Below are positions 35,301-43,330 of a DNA stretch of 52,945 bases, piece after piece. The notes beneath the pieces are model-generated. The model searched no databases. It was not told where the DNA came from and saw nothing but the letters and a program-made list of their open reading frames with translations. The translations under genes were made by a program, and so were the position numbers. The stretch is from Dialister sp. CAG:486 (GTDB lineage: Bacteria > Bacillota > Negativicutes > Veillonellales > Dialisteraceae): NCBI GenBank assembly GCA_000434475.1, contig FR879585.1, positions 186 to 53,130 on the forward strand. The letters run 5' to 3'. Within the stretch, counting starts at the first letter, position 1; the number at the start of each line of letters is the position of its first letter.

Positions 35301-35433
35301 AACTGTGGCTTTTGTCGATACTATAGCATATAACATAAAGGTTGAGTCTGGTCTGATGGATGAGGCTGATATCTCTTAATGTGTTATAGTTTAATGATTG
35401 TATGCAGTACAGCTTTTGATGGAGTTGATGTTT

Positions 35434-38211
35434 ATGGAATTTTATGTGTTAAAAGAAATTATAGTATTTCTCATTTCTTTTGTTATCTTCCAAAGCATTA
35501 CTATTTCGTTTGGGGAATACTTGCTAGTACTTGACCTTATTTGGGGCGTGCTGCTTTATTTTTTTAATCGTTCGTGTAATTACAGGTTCCATAGAGCGGT
35601 GTTTGCTGGTGTATTGGGGAACTGGGTAGCTTATCTTCTGAGTTTTATGGTGAATAAAAATTTTGATATAACTATTTTTATTTCCCAATTGTTAAATCTT
35701 AATATCCCGGCCATATCCATAATTATGAAAATATTGGTTTTGGCTTTAGCGTTAGAGACTATATTTGCCTGTAAATTTATACAGGAGAAGGCAGCTGTAA
35801 ATAATGCCAAAAGTATCGGTGCTGTTCAAGAGGGAAAAGATCATGAGAAGCATGTAGAGAAAAGGGATCTAAAAGAAAACGATATAGAGAAGAAAAATGC
35901 AGAAGTAAGAGAAAGCATTATAGAAGACAAAAAAGTAAAAATGTCAAATGATAATAGTGCAGAAGAGGCAGAGAAGGAAGAACCAGAAAGAGAAAGCGAA
36001 GAAAGTGGAAACAGAGGGCCAGTCATATTTAAGGAACACGAATATGATATTGAACGAATTAAAGTATTGTTGAAGGAAACGCGAATTCTTGGCATTCATT
36101 CTTCCTGGGGAAACGGGAAGTCTTTTGTGGTAGATCATTTTTGTGATCTTCCAGAAATCAAGAAGCAATACTTTATTATCAAGATAGAGGCTCTTGCATA
36201 TCAGTATGATGAGTTTGACAAAGTTTTGATTTCCAAGCTTGATGAGTTGCTAATAAGACATCATATTTTTTCTTTTTACGCTTCCGAAGTTCTGAATACT
36301 TTGGGTAAGAGTATCTGGGGGCGTTTAGTGTATCATTATTTCCGTGGTAATGAGACTGGCAGTACATCGGTATTTGAGGGTCTCAAGGAGGAAGTTGGCC
36401 ATTTGCCGAAAAAGGTGCTGATCGTTTTCGAAGATTTAGAGAGAGTGAATCAGGAAGATGCTGTGAAAAAAATCTTGGCTGTTTCCGAGCTTCTGGCTGG
36501 AAATTCAATCCGGGTGATTTATGAATATGACAGGAAGTATTTTGCTGGTATTTCTCAGGAGTATTTAGAAAAATATATTCCTGTTGAAATGAATTTGACT
36601 GAAATTTCCTTTACGAAGCTTGTGTCTTATTTGTGGGATGAATTGGGCATGGAGGCAGTGAACAAGAAGATTGTAAATAACGTAATAACTAACGAAAATC
36701 TAAAGTCTTTGATAAATGAAATGACGATTTTCAGATCCGGCTTTATTCTTTTGGGAAAAACCAGGCAAGCTATAAATTTAGATGAAGAAAAATTGCCTAT
36801 TCGATGTATCAAAAGTTTTTTAATAGAAATGAAAAATGTATTTGAAAAATCGTCTATAGACAGAAATTCTAAGTCTTTGGGCTATGATGAATTAAAGGCT
36901 AAAACCGTTGTGGCATTTTTATATATCAAGCATTTCTTATACAAATACTATGAACGACTAAAAGCTGGACAAGACTTAGATGATTGCATACCACTTGTTG
37001 TGAATGAGAGGCAAATGAACATTAAAGACGTGTATCGCGAGGCGTTGAATAAAGACTCAGATAAAGATTTGATAGAGGATTTGGAGAAGGAAGAGAATAA
37101 GTGGGTACTCACCATTTACAACATGTTTTCTTATTGCATAGATGATTATGAAGTTTTAAAAGGAAAGTCATTTAGGAATTCTGATAATGGCAGGCAGCTC
37201 AATGTGGATGATTGGGCAAGAGTGGAAGCAGCCCGTGAGAAACGTAATAGGTGCAATCATTTGATTTGGAATCTTCTACAGAATGGACGATCTGAATACT
37301 CAGATGCTGAAGCTTGCGTGAATAAATTTATAAAAGATGTGCTGAATTGCCCTGAAGACAAATGGGAAAAAGATTGGGAAAGATTTTGCTATGACTTGTA
37401 TTCGGGACAGATATTTAAAGATAATCGTACCATTAATTTAATAGGACATGATTATTTATATGATTTGGTTAAGGCATTCTCTTATCAGAGGCGAAATAAG
37501 AAGACTTGGATAAAGTTTATTCATTTTGTTTTCTTCATATGGGGAAATAAACCGATTGATACGGAATTGATTGATATCATGAATACTTTTAGTCTGGAAT
37601 CGAATGATACTATTGTTGAAGTGTTGAAAGCCTTTAATTCATTGCAAAGTGAGGGAAATTTTAATCTATATAAGGCATACTGGAACTTCTTTGATCATTA
37701 TGTAGGTAAGCTCATGGAATTCGGATATCTTGATAGACAATTTTCTTGGGGCATTGATTATGAGAGTGAGTTTAAGGATGGACATATCAAAAAACTTATT
37801 CAATTTTTGGAAAAGATGGTTGCAGACGCAGCAAAAAAATCGAACGATTTGAGTTCTAATACTTGGAAAGAAGATATCCGGGCGATTACCACATTTATTA
37901 AAAAAAATGAGGAGATCATACAGATGAAAGAGGTTGCAAAAGAGAAAAAGCCAGGAGTTTCCATCAAATGTACGGAGTCGGAGGCTATTTTTCCGAACCA
38001 GAAAATTATTAATAGAATTCTGAAGAAAATCAGCAATAAATCTTATTCTACAGAATTAGAAAAACAGGTGAATGCAGAAATGGAGCAGGCGTATGATGAA
38101 AGACAACTTTATCCAGCCGAAATCTGTAGAATAAAAGAGGAAATAGAAAGGTGGAAAAATAGTGGAGAAAATCACAAGGATTGTAAGGATGTAAATTGCG
38201 TTACACGTTAG
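35434..38211 (+). CDS. Membrane-anchored KAP-family P-loop NTPase
   Basis: A 925-residue protein. About four membrane segments fill residues 8-120, followed by a strongly charged Lys/Glu linker (about 125-195), then the NTPase: Walker A GIHSSWGNGKSF (220-231) and Walker B IVFEDLERVN (330-339), which is the KAP pattern (hhhh-D/E-D-L-D/E-R). The last 450 residues are helical with no motif I recognise. KAP NTPases include membrane-associated proteins and PifA, which excludes phage T7. The ATG at 35434 is chosen because GGAG lies nine bases upstream; a TTG at 35398 is in frame. The AT-rich composition matches the Avs-like gene before it, and both probably came in together. A defence role is inferred from family and context. 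Confidence 0.75.
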   Translation: MEFYVLKEIIVFLISFVIFQSITISFGEYLLVLDLIWGVLLYFFNRSCNYRFHRAVFAGVLGNWVAYLLSFMVNKNFDITIFISQLLNLNIPAISIIMKILVLALALETIFACKFIQEKAAVNNAKSIGAVQEGKDHEKHVEKRDLKENDIEKKNAEVRESIIEDKKVKMSNDNSAEEAEKEEPERESEESGNRGPVIFKEHEYDIERIKVLLKETRILGIHSSWGNGKSFVVDHFCDLPEIKKQYFIIKIEALAYQYDEFDKVLISKLDELLIRHHIFSFYASEVLNTLGKSIWGRLVYHYFRGNETGSTSVFEGLKEEVGHLPKKVLIVFEDLERVNQEDAVKKILAVSELLAGNSIRVIYEYDRKYFAGISQEYLEKYIPVEMNLTEISFTKLVSYLWDELGMEAVNKKIVNNVITNENLKSLINEMTIFRSGFILLGKTRQAINLDEEKLPIRCIKSFLIEMKNVFEKSSIDRNSKSLGYDELKAKTVVAFLYIKHFLYKYYERLKAGQDLDDCIPLVVNERQMNIKDVYREALNKDSDKDLIEDLEKEENKWVLTIYNMFSYCIDDYEVLKGKSFRNSDNGRQLNVDDWARVEAAREKRNRCNHLIWNLLQNGRSEYSDAEACVNKFIKDVLNCPEDKWEKDWERFCYDLYSGQIFKDNRTINLIGHDYLYDLVKAFSYQRRNKKTWIKFIHFVFFIWGNKPIDTELIDIMNTFSLESNDTIVEVLKAFNSLQSEGNFNLYKAYWNFFDHYVGKLMEFGYLDRQFSWGIDYESEFKDGHIKKLIQFLEKMVADAAKKSNDLSSNTWKEDIRAITTFIKKNEEIIQMKEVAKEKKPGVSIKCTESEAIFPNQKIINRILKKISNKSYSTELEKQVNAEMEQAYDERQLYPAEICRIKEEIERWKNSGENHKDCKDVNCVTR

Positions 38212-38352
38212 ATTCATCACATATGTATGCAAAGTATTATTGCCGTATTTTATTGACAATGACGCTAACGTTACGATTCAAATGAATTATGTTGAAAATA
38301 TAGCAAGTATCTATTACCATAGCGTATGAATTATCATGCTAGGAGGTGTAAG

Positions 38353-39232
38353 ATGAAAGGTATTATTCTCGCCGGAGGTTCCGGCACAAGGCTTTATCCG
38401 TTAACCAGGGTGACATCGAAGCAGCTGCTTCCTATTTATGACAAGCCAATGATTTTTTATCCTCTTTCCACGCTGATGCTGGCGGGAATGCGGGATATTC
38501 TGATTATTTCCACGCCCCAGGATCTGCCGAATTTTGAGCGTCTTCTGGGAGATGGTTCACGGTTTGGCGTTCATTTGTCTTACAAGGTGCAGCCCTCTCC
38601 GGATGGTCTGGCCCAGGTTTTATCCTTGGAGAAGAGTTTATTGGCGGGGAATCCTGTGCCATGATTCTGGGGGACAATATTTTCTATGGAGCTGGTTTGA
38701 CGAAGTATCTGAAGGAAGCCGCGGTACGCACGGAAGGTGCTACCGTCTTCGGTTATTATGTCGATGATCCGGAACGTTTCGGTGTCATCGATTTCGATGA
38801 AGCAGGTCGGGCAAAGTCTATCGAGGAAAAGCCGGCACATCCGAAATCGAATTACGCCGTGACAGGGCTCTATTTCTATGATAAGAATGTCTGCGAGTAC
38901 GCCAAACAGGTGAAACCATCAGCTCGTGGAGAGCTCGAGATCACGGATCTCAATAAAATTTATTTAGGGAAGGGAAATCTGATGTAGTCACCCTAGGCCG
39001 CGGCTACGCATGGCTCGATACCGGCACGATGGACTCCCTCTACGAAGCCACTGAATTTGTCCGCTCCGTAGAAACCCGCGCCGGCATCCACATCTCCATG
39101 CCGGAAGAGATCGCCTACGTAAATGGCTGGATCGATAAGGCGGCACTCGCGGAGAGTGCGAAAGAGTATGGCAAGAGTCCGTATGGGCAGTATCTTATGA
39201 AGGTCGTGGAAGGGAAAATTCGCATAGAATAA
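38353..39232 (+). pseudogene. rmlA: Second glucose-1-phosphate thymidylyltransferase copy, two frameshifts
   Basis: The first 95 bases from the ATG are identical to rmlA at 17153 and the copy follows it to the end. One base is missing after GGCCCAGG near 38617 (the intact copy reads GCCCAGGCCTTTATTC) and a second in GGAAATCTGATGTAGTC near 38985 (intact: GGAAATCTAAACGTAGTC). Together they break the protein into three frames, ending after 90 codons in the first. The region from about 38988 to the end is again nearly identical to rmlA. A strong AGGAGG precedes the ATG. It is in the expected operon position before rmlB, so it is probably the original resident copy, now silent. Confidence 0.9.
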
Positions 39233-39443
39233 TTGATGCCAAGTCCCTGTTCCAAGTCCTTGCTGCCGCCAGCATTTCCCCAATGGGAAAGACAAATGCA
39301 TTGCCGCTTACCATTTTCTTAACCATCAGCATTCCAAGGATGGCGAAGATACTGTATGCTCATTTATTTAAATTTGCTTTTTATGCAGATTGCATGATAG
39401 ATGCAACGTCTTAAGATAATATGTGCAAGAAAGGGATAATTAC

Positions 39444-40463
39444 ATGACCATCATTGTAACCGGCGGGGCCGGATTTATCGGCTCGAATTTTATTTTTCAT
39501 ATGCTGAAGGCGCATCCGGAAGACCGCATCGTCTGTCTGGATAAACTGACGTATGCGGGGAATCTGTCGACGCTGAAGGGCGTGATGGGTCTTCCGAATT
39601 TCCGCTTCGTAAAGATGGATATCTGTGACAGGCCAGCAGTCTATGGGCTCTTTGAAGAGGAGCATCCGGATGTGGTCGTGAATTTCGCGGCGGAGTCGCA
39701 TGTGGATCGCTCGATCGCAAATCCGGAGATTTTTCTCGAGACGAATATCATCGGTACAGCAGTCCTGATGGATGCGTGTCGGAAGTATGGCATCGAGCGG
39801 TATCATCAGGTGTCGACGGATGAGGTGTATGGGGATCTGCCGCTGGACAGGCCGGAGCTCTTCTTCACGGAGAAGACGCCGCTCCATACGAGCTCGCCGT
39901 ACAGCAGCTCGAAGGCGAGCGCGGATCTTCTGGTGGGGGCGTATCACCGGACGTATGGGCTGCCGGTGACGATCTCCCGCTGCAGCAATAACTACGGACC
40001 GTATCAGTTTCCCGAGAAGCTGATCCCGCTCATGATCGCGAATGCACTCGCGGATAAGCCGCTTCCGGTCTATGGAGATGGAAAGAATGTGCGTGACTGG
40101 CTGTATGTGGAGGATCACTGCAAGGCCATCGATCTCATTCTGCAGCATGGCCGTGTGGGTGAGGTGTATAATATCGGCGGGCACAATGAGATGGGAAATA
40201 TCGATATCGTGAAGCTCATCTGTGAGGCGCTGGGAAAACCGGAGAGCCTCATCACATATGTACAGGACCGCAAAGGCCATGACCGCCGCTATGCCATCGA
40301 TCCGGCGAAGATCCACGGGGAGCTGGGCTGGCTGCCGGAGACAAAATTCGCAGACGGTATCAAAAAGACGATCGAGTGGTATCTGACGCATAAGGAATGG
40401 TGGCAAGAGATCGTGAGCGGAGAATACCAAAAGTACTACGAAAAAATGTATGGAAATCGGTGA
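39444..40463 (+). CDS. rmlB: dTDP-glucose 4,6-dehydratase
   Basis: RmlB converts dTDP-glucose to dTDP-4-keto-6-deoxyglucose, second step to dTDP-L-rhamnose. The 339-residue SDR enzyme starts MTIIVTGGAGFIGSNF, the NAD+ binding GxxGxxG. The catalytic motif QVSTDEVYG provides Thr-Asp-Glu, and YSSSKASADLL provides the Tyr-x3-Lys pair; RCSNNYGPYQFPEKLIP is a family signature. I start at 39444, behind AAGGGA; an in-frame GTG at 39423 lacks a site. It lies 15 bases before rmlD. The gap 39233-39443 after the broken rmlA has no gene. Composition is host-like. Confidence 0.97.
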   Translation: MTIIVTGGAGFIGSNFIFHMLKAHPEDRIVCLDKLTYAGNLSTLKGVMGLPNFRFVKMDICDRPAVYGLFEEEHPDVVVNFAAESHVDRSIANPEIFLETNIIGTAVLMDACRKYGIERYHQVSTDEVYGDLPLDRPELFFTEKTPLHTSSPYSSSKASADLLVGAYHRTYGLPVTISRCSNNYGPYQFPEKLIPLMIANALADKPLPVYGDGKNVRDWLYVEDHCKAIDLILQHGRVGEVYNIGGHNEMGNIDIVKLICEALGKPESLITYVQDRKGHDRRYAIDPAKIHGELGWLPETKFADGIKKTIEWYLTHKEWWQEIVSGEYQKYYEKMYGNR

Positions 40464-40478
40464 GAGGTATGGGCGAGT

Positions 40479-41327
40479 ATGAAGGTATTAGTGACAGGCG
40501 TGACGGGGCAGCTTGGTTATGATGTCGCAGCAGAACTTACGCGGCGCGGGATCGGGCATAAGGATGTCAGCTCGAAAGACATGGATCTGACGGATGCGAA
40601 GCAGGTGGAGGAGGTCATCCACGCCTATCATCCGGATGTGATCATCCACTGCGCGGCATATACCGCGGTGGATAAGGCGGAAGACGAGTCAGATGTATGT
40701 ATGGCGGTCAATGCGGATGGGACACTGGCTATTGCGAAAGCAACGAAAGACATCGATGCGAAGATGGTGTACATCAGCACGGACTATGTGTTCGGCGGGG
40801 AAGGAAATCTGCCCTTCGAGGTAGATGCGGAAAAATTTCCAGTCAATATGTATGGGATGACAAAGCTCTTCGGCGAACAGGCGGTGCAGATGCTCCTCCG
40901 GAAGTATTTCATCATTCGTAATTCCTGGGTCTTTGGCAAGAATGGGAACAATTTCATCAAGACGATGCTGAGGCTTGGCAAGGAACGGAAGGAACTGAAT
41001 GTGGTCGCTGACCAGTGGGGCTCTCCGACCTACACGGCGGATCTTGCGCCACTCATCTGTGATATGATCGAGACGGAAAAGTATGGCGTCTATCACGCAA
41101 CGAATGAAGGCATAACCTGCTGGGCTGATTTTGCGACGGTGATTTTCAAGGAAGCGAAGATTTCCTGTGAGGTGCATCCGATCCCGACAGAAGCCTATCC
41201 GACCAGAGCCCAGCGGCCGAAAAACAGCCGCCTTAGCAAGAAGAGTCTGGATGCGGCAGGTTTTCATCGCCTGCCGGACTGGCGAGATGCGCTGAAAAGA
41301 TACCTGATGGAGATCGGCGAGAAATAA
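40479..41327 (+). CDS. rmlD: dTDP-4-dehydrorhamnose reductase
   Basis: RmlD performs the final NAD(P)H-dependent reduction to dTDP-L-rhamnose. The 282-residue protein begins MKVLVTGVTGQLGYDVAAEL, with the nucleotide-binding GxxGxxG. HCAAYTAVDKAEDE, VYISTDYVFGGEG and YGMTKLFGEQAV (Tyr-x3-Lys) are the standard SDR motifs of RmlD. The order rmlB-rmlD-rmlC is less common than rmlBADC. A hairpin with T-run separates it from rmlC. Confidence 0.96.
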   Translation: MKVLVTGVTGQLGYDVAAELTRRGIGHKDVSSKDMDLTDAKQVEEVIHAYHPDVIIHCAAYTAVDKAEDESDVCMAVNADGTLAIAKATKDIDAKMVYISTDYVFGGEGNLPFEVDAEKFPVNMYGMTKLFGEQAVQMLLRKYFIIRNSWVFGKNGNNFIKTMLRLGKERKELNVVADQWGSPTYTADLAPLICDMIETEKYGVYHATNEGITCWADFATVIFKEAKISCEVHPIPTEAYPTRAQRPKNSRLSKKSLDAAGFHRLPDWRDALKRYLMEIGEK

Positions 41328-41332
41328 AAAGG

Positions 41333-41370
41333 CGGGCTGTTGGCAGCAATAGTCAGCAGCTCTTTTTAGC
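41333..41370 (+). terminator. Hairpin with T-run between rmlD and rmlC
   Basis: GGGCTGTTGGC and GTCAGCAGCTC pair over eleven positions (several G-U) around AGCAATA, followed by TTTTT. It may be a partial terminator that sets the ratio of RmlD to RmlC. Confidence 0.6.
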
Positions 41371-41398
41371 ATGGAGTCAATGAAAGGACAAGAATACG

Positions 41399-42007
41399 AT
41401 GGGTCAGATCAAAGTCACAAAAAATGTGGGAGGCATCGAAGGCCTCTGCATCATAGAGCCGGCTGTTCATGGGGATGCGCGTGGCTATTTCATGGAGACG
41501 TATAACCAGAAAGATATGGAAGAGGCTGGATTTCACATCCAGTTCGTCCAAGATAACCAGAGCATGAGCACGAAAGGCGTGCTGCGCGGGCTGCATTTTC
41601 AGAAGCATTATCCGCAGTGCAAGCTCGTGCGTGCGGTCAAAGGAAGGGTTTTCGATGTGGCCGTCGACCTTCGTGCGGATTCTGTCACCTATGGGAAATG
41701 GTATGGCGTTGAGCTGACAGAAGAAAATAAGAAGCAGTTCCTCATCCCGGAGGGCTTCGCCCACGGTTTCCTGGTACTGTCGGATGTAGCAGAATTCTGC
41801 TATAAGGTGAATGACTTCTGGCATCCGAATGATGAGGGCGGCATGGCGTGGAATGATCCGGATATCGGGATCGAGTGGTCGGAGCTCAGAGGTGAGTACA
41901 ATGGCTCTCCCGCGGCAGAAGGCTATACTATGGCCGATGGCACGCCTCTTACTCTGTCAGATAAGGATCAGAAGTGGCTGGGGCTGAAAGAGACGTTTAA
42001 GTTTTGA
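41399..42007 (+). CDS. rmlC: dTDP-4-dehydrorhamnose 3,5-epimerase
   Basis: RmlC epimerises C3 and C5 of dTDP-4-keto-6-deoxyglucose. The 202-residue cupin enzyme has GDARGYFMETYNQKDME, QDNQSMSTKGVLRGLHFQ (with the catalytic His in RGLHFQ), VFDVAVDLR and FAHGFLVLSD, and is of normal length. GAAAGGA lies about ten bases before the ATG. It is the last gene of the rhamnose group and is followed by an intergenic repeat and a decayed fic gene. Confidence 0.96.
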   Translation: MGQIKVTKNVGGIEGLCIIEPAVHGDARGYFMETYNQKDMEEAGFHIQFVQDNQSMSTKGVLRGLHFQKHYPQCKLVRAVKGRVFDVAVDLRADSVTYGKWYGVELTEENKKQFLIPEGFAHGFLVLSDVAEFCYKVNDFWHPNDEGGMAWNDPDIGIEWSELRGEYNGSPAAEGYTMADGTPLTLSDKDQKWLGLKETFKF

Positions 42008-42050
42008 GATGTTGAGACTAAGAGACGGTAGACATCAGATAGCAGGACGG
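42007..42050. repeat. Short intergenic AGACT/CAGATAG repeat
   Basis: GAGATGTTGAGACTAAGAGAC and following TAGACATCAGATAG match the left half of the longer arrays. A separate hairpin GTGATAAAA/TTTTATCAC follows at 42065-42090. Confidence 0.55.
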
Positions 42051-42107
42051 TCTTTTGCATGGTTGTGATAAAAAGCAGGAGTTTTATCACTGGGATAGGA
42101 GGTGTGC

Positions 42108-42884
42108 TATCGCTATGGAATATATGCCGTTGCTTTGGCAGAGGTGGTACAGGAGAATCCAGCGCATGCACCGGATGGGATTATTTTCAGAAAAGCTCCT
42201 GTGGAAATTACCAGTCAGACAAATCGGGTAAAGCATGAGGGACTTATGCCGGAGCAGGCGATCATAGATGCGATGGATCAGGCGTTGTCTATTCTTCAGG
42301 CGGCAGAAATTCCGCTTTTGGTCAGGCTGGCGGCTTTTCACTATTTCTTTGAATACATACATCCGTTTTATGATGGGAATGGCCGCACGGGATGATTTAT
42401 TGTGTCGTATTATCTGTCACAGGAATTTAGTCCGTATATTGCATTGCAGCTATCTGTGGAGATCAACAAACGAAAAAATGCATATTACAAAATGTTTGAG
42501 GAGACGAATAGTCAGTGGAATCGAGGCGATTTGACGCCATTTATCCTGCAATTTATGGAGTTCATATCGCTGGCGTTTGATGATACGATTTCCTTACTTT
42601 CGCGAAAAAAGGAGCAGTTGAAACGCTTTGCCGCGCAGCTGAATGAAAAGGTGGCAGGACAGGATGAGTTGACGAAAACGATCTATTATCTGCTGCTGCA
42701 GGCTTCTTTGTTCTCTGGTATTGGAATCACGATGGATCAGCTGATGGAGGCTACGCATAAGACTCGTGTTACGATCAAAAGTCGGCTGAGTAAAATACCG
42801 CAAGCTCATTATTTGGTGGATAAAAATGAGAAGCCATTTCATTATCGTTTGAATATGAAGATGCTGCTGGGAAGCAAAGAATGA
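42108..42884 (+). pseudogene. Fic-domain protein, stopped inside the Fic motif
   Basis: The frame reads CYRYGIYAVALAEVVQENPA, KAPVEITSQTNRVKHEGLMP and FHYFFEYIHPFYDGNGRTG, then TGA at 42393-42395, then in the same frame FIVSYYLSQEFSPYIALQLS and a helical C-terminal part ending with a winged-helix-like segment. The Fic motif HPFxDGNGRxxR needs Arg where TGA stands (one base change from CGA). The N-terminal region of the protein is also missing before about 42108. Intact homologues usually transfer AMP to proteins. The gene appears inactive. Composition is close to host. Confidence 0.85.
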
Positions 42885-42892
42885 TTTACTCA

Positions 42893-42948
42893 AGCTTTGA
42901 GATGGCCGGAAAGTTTGAAGTCTAATGTCTTTTCGTCTCATAGTCTCC
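42893..42948. repeat. Short intergenic repeat (GTCTAATGTC type)
   Basis: TTTGAGATGGCCGGAAAGTTTG then AAGTCTAATGTC and CGTCTCATAGTCTCCAACC, which is the right half of the AGTCTGAAGTC arrays. Confidence 0.5.
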
Positions 42949-42958
42949 AACCTTCCCC

Positions 42959-42987
42959 TTGACAAACGCCAAAAAGAAGTCTATAGT
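42959..42987 (+). promoter_or_regulatory. Promoter of the thrS leader
   Basis: Perfect TTGACA (42959-42964), 17 bases, TATAGT (42982-42987). Confidence 0.9.
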
Positions 42988-42996
42988 ATGACCATA

Positions 42997-43212
42997 CATG
43001 TGAGGATAGAGACATGATGGATCCTTGGTACACGCAAAGAGAGTCTGCGGTTGGTGGGAGCAGATGGTGGGGGGGATCGATTACCGCTCTGGAGCAGGAG
43101 GATCGAAATCTTCCCGGGTGGCCTCGTTACCGGGCCGACAAGTGGAGCTTTAGCTCTGATTTGGGTGGAACCACGGAATACAACTTTCGTCCCTTAGGGA
43201 CGGAAGTTTTTT
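42997..43212 (+). promoter_or_regulatory. T-box riboswitch (tRNA-Thr) upstream of thrS
   Basis: Stem I contains AGAGAGTCTGCGGTTGGTGG at 43038-43057, the distal loop, and the specifier ACC (Thr) at 43083-43085 followed by GCTCTGGAGC. The T-box sequence GGGTGGAACCACGG is at 43163-43176; its TGGA would pair with a tRNA whose discriminator is U. The terminator AACTTTCGTCCC/GGGACGGAAGTT (43182-43208) with TTA loop and T-run closes the leader. Low charging of tRNA-Thr would raise thrS expression. Confidence 0.95.
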
Positions 43213-43330
43213 ATTGCTTTCATGTTGTTTTCTGTGAAGCGGCTGAAATGGCAGAGCCAAGCAGAAAGCAGCAAAAATGGAAGCCACTGTCCCCAAGCAG
43301 TGAATGTCTGTTTTTAGAAAGGAAGATACT

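Noticed and set aside
42393..42395. TGA in fic as selenocysteine
   Set aside because: The expected residue is Arg, not Cys, and no SECIS-like hairpin is seen directly downstream. A nonsense mutation of CGA fits.
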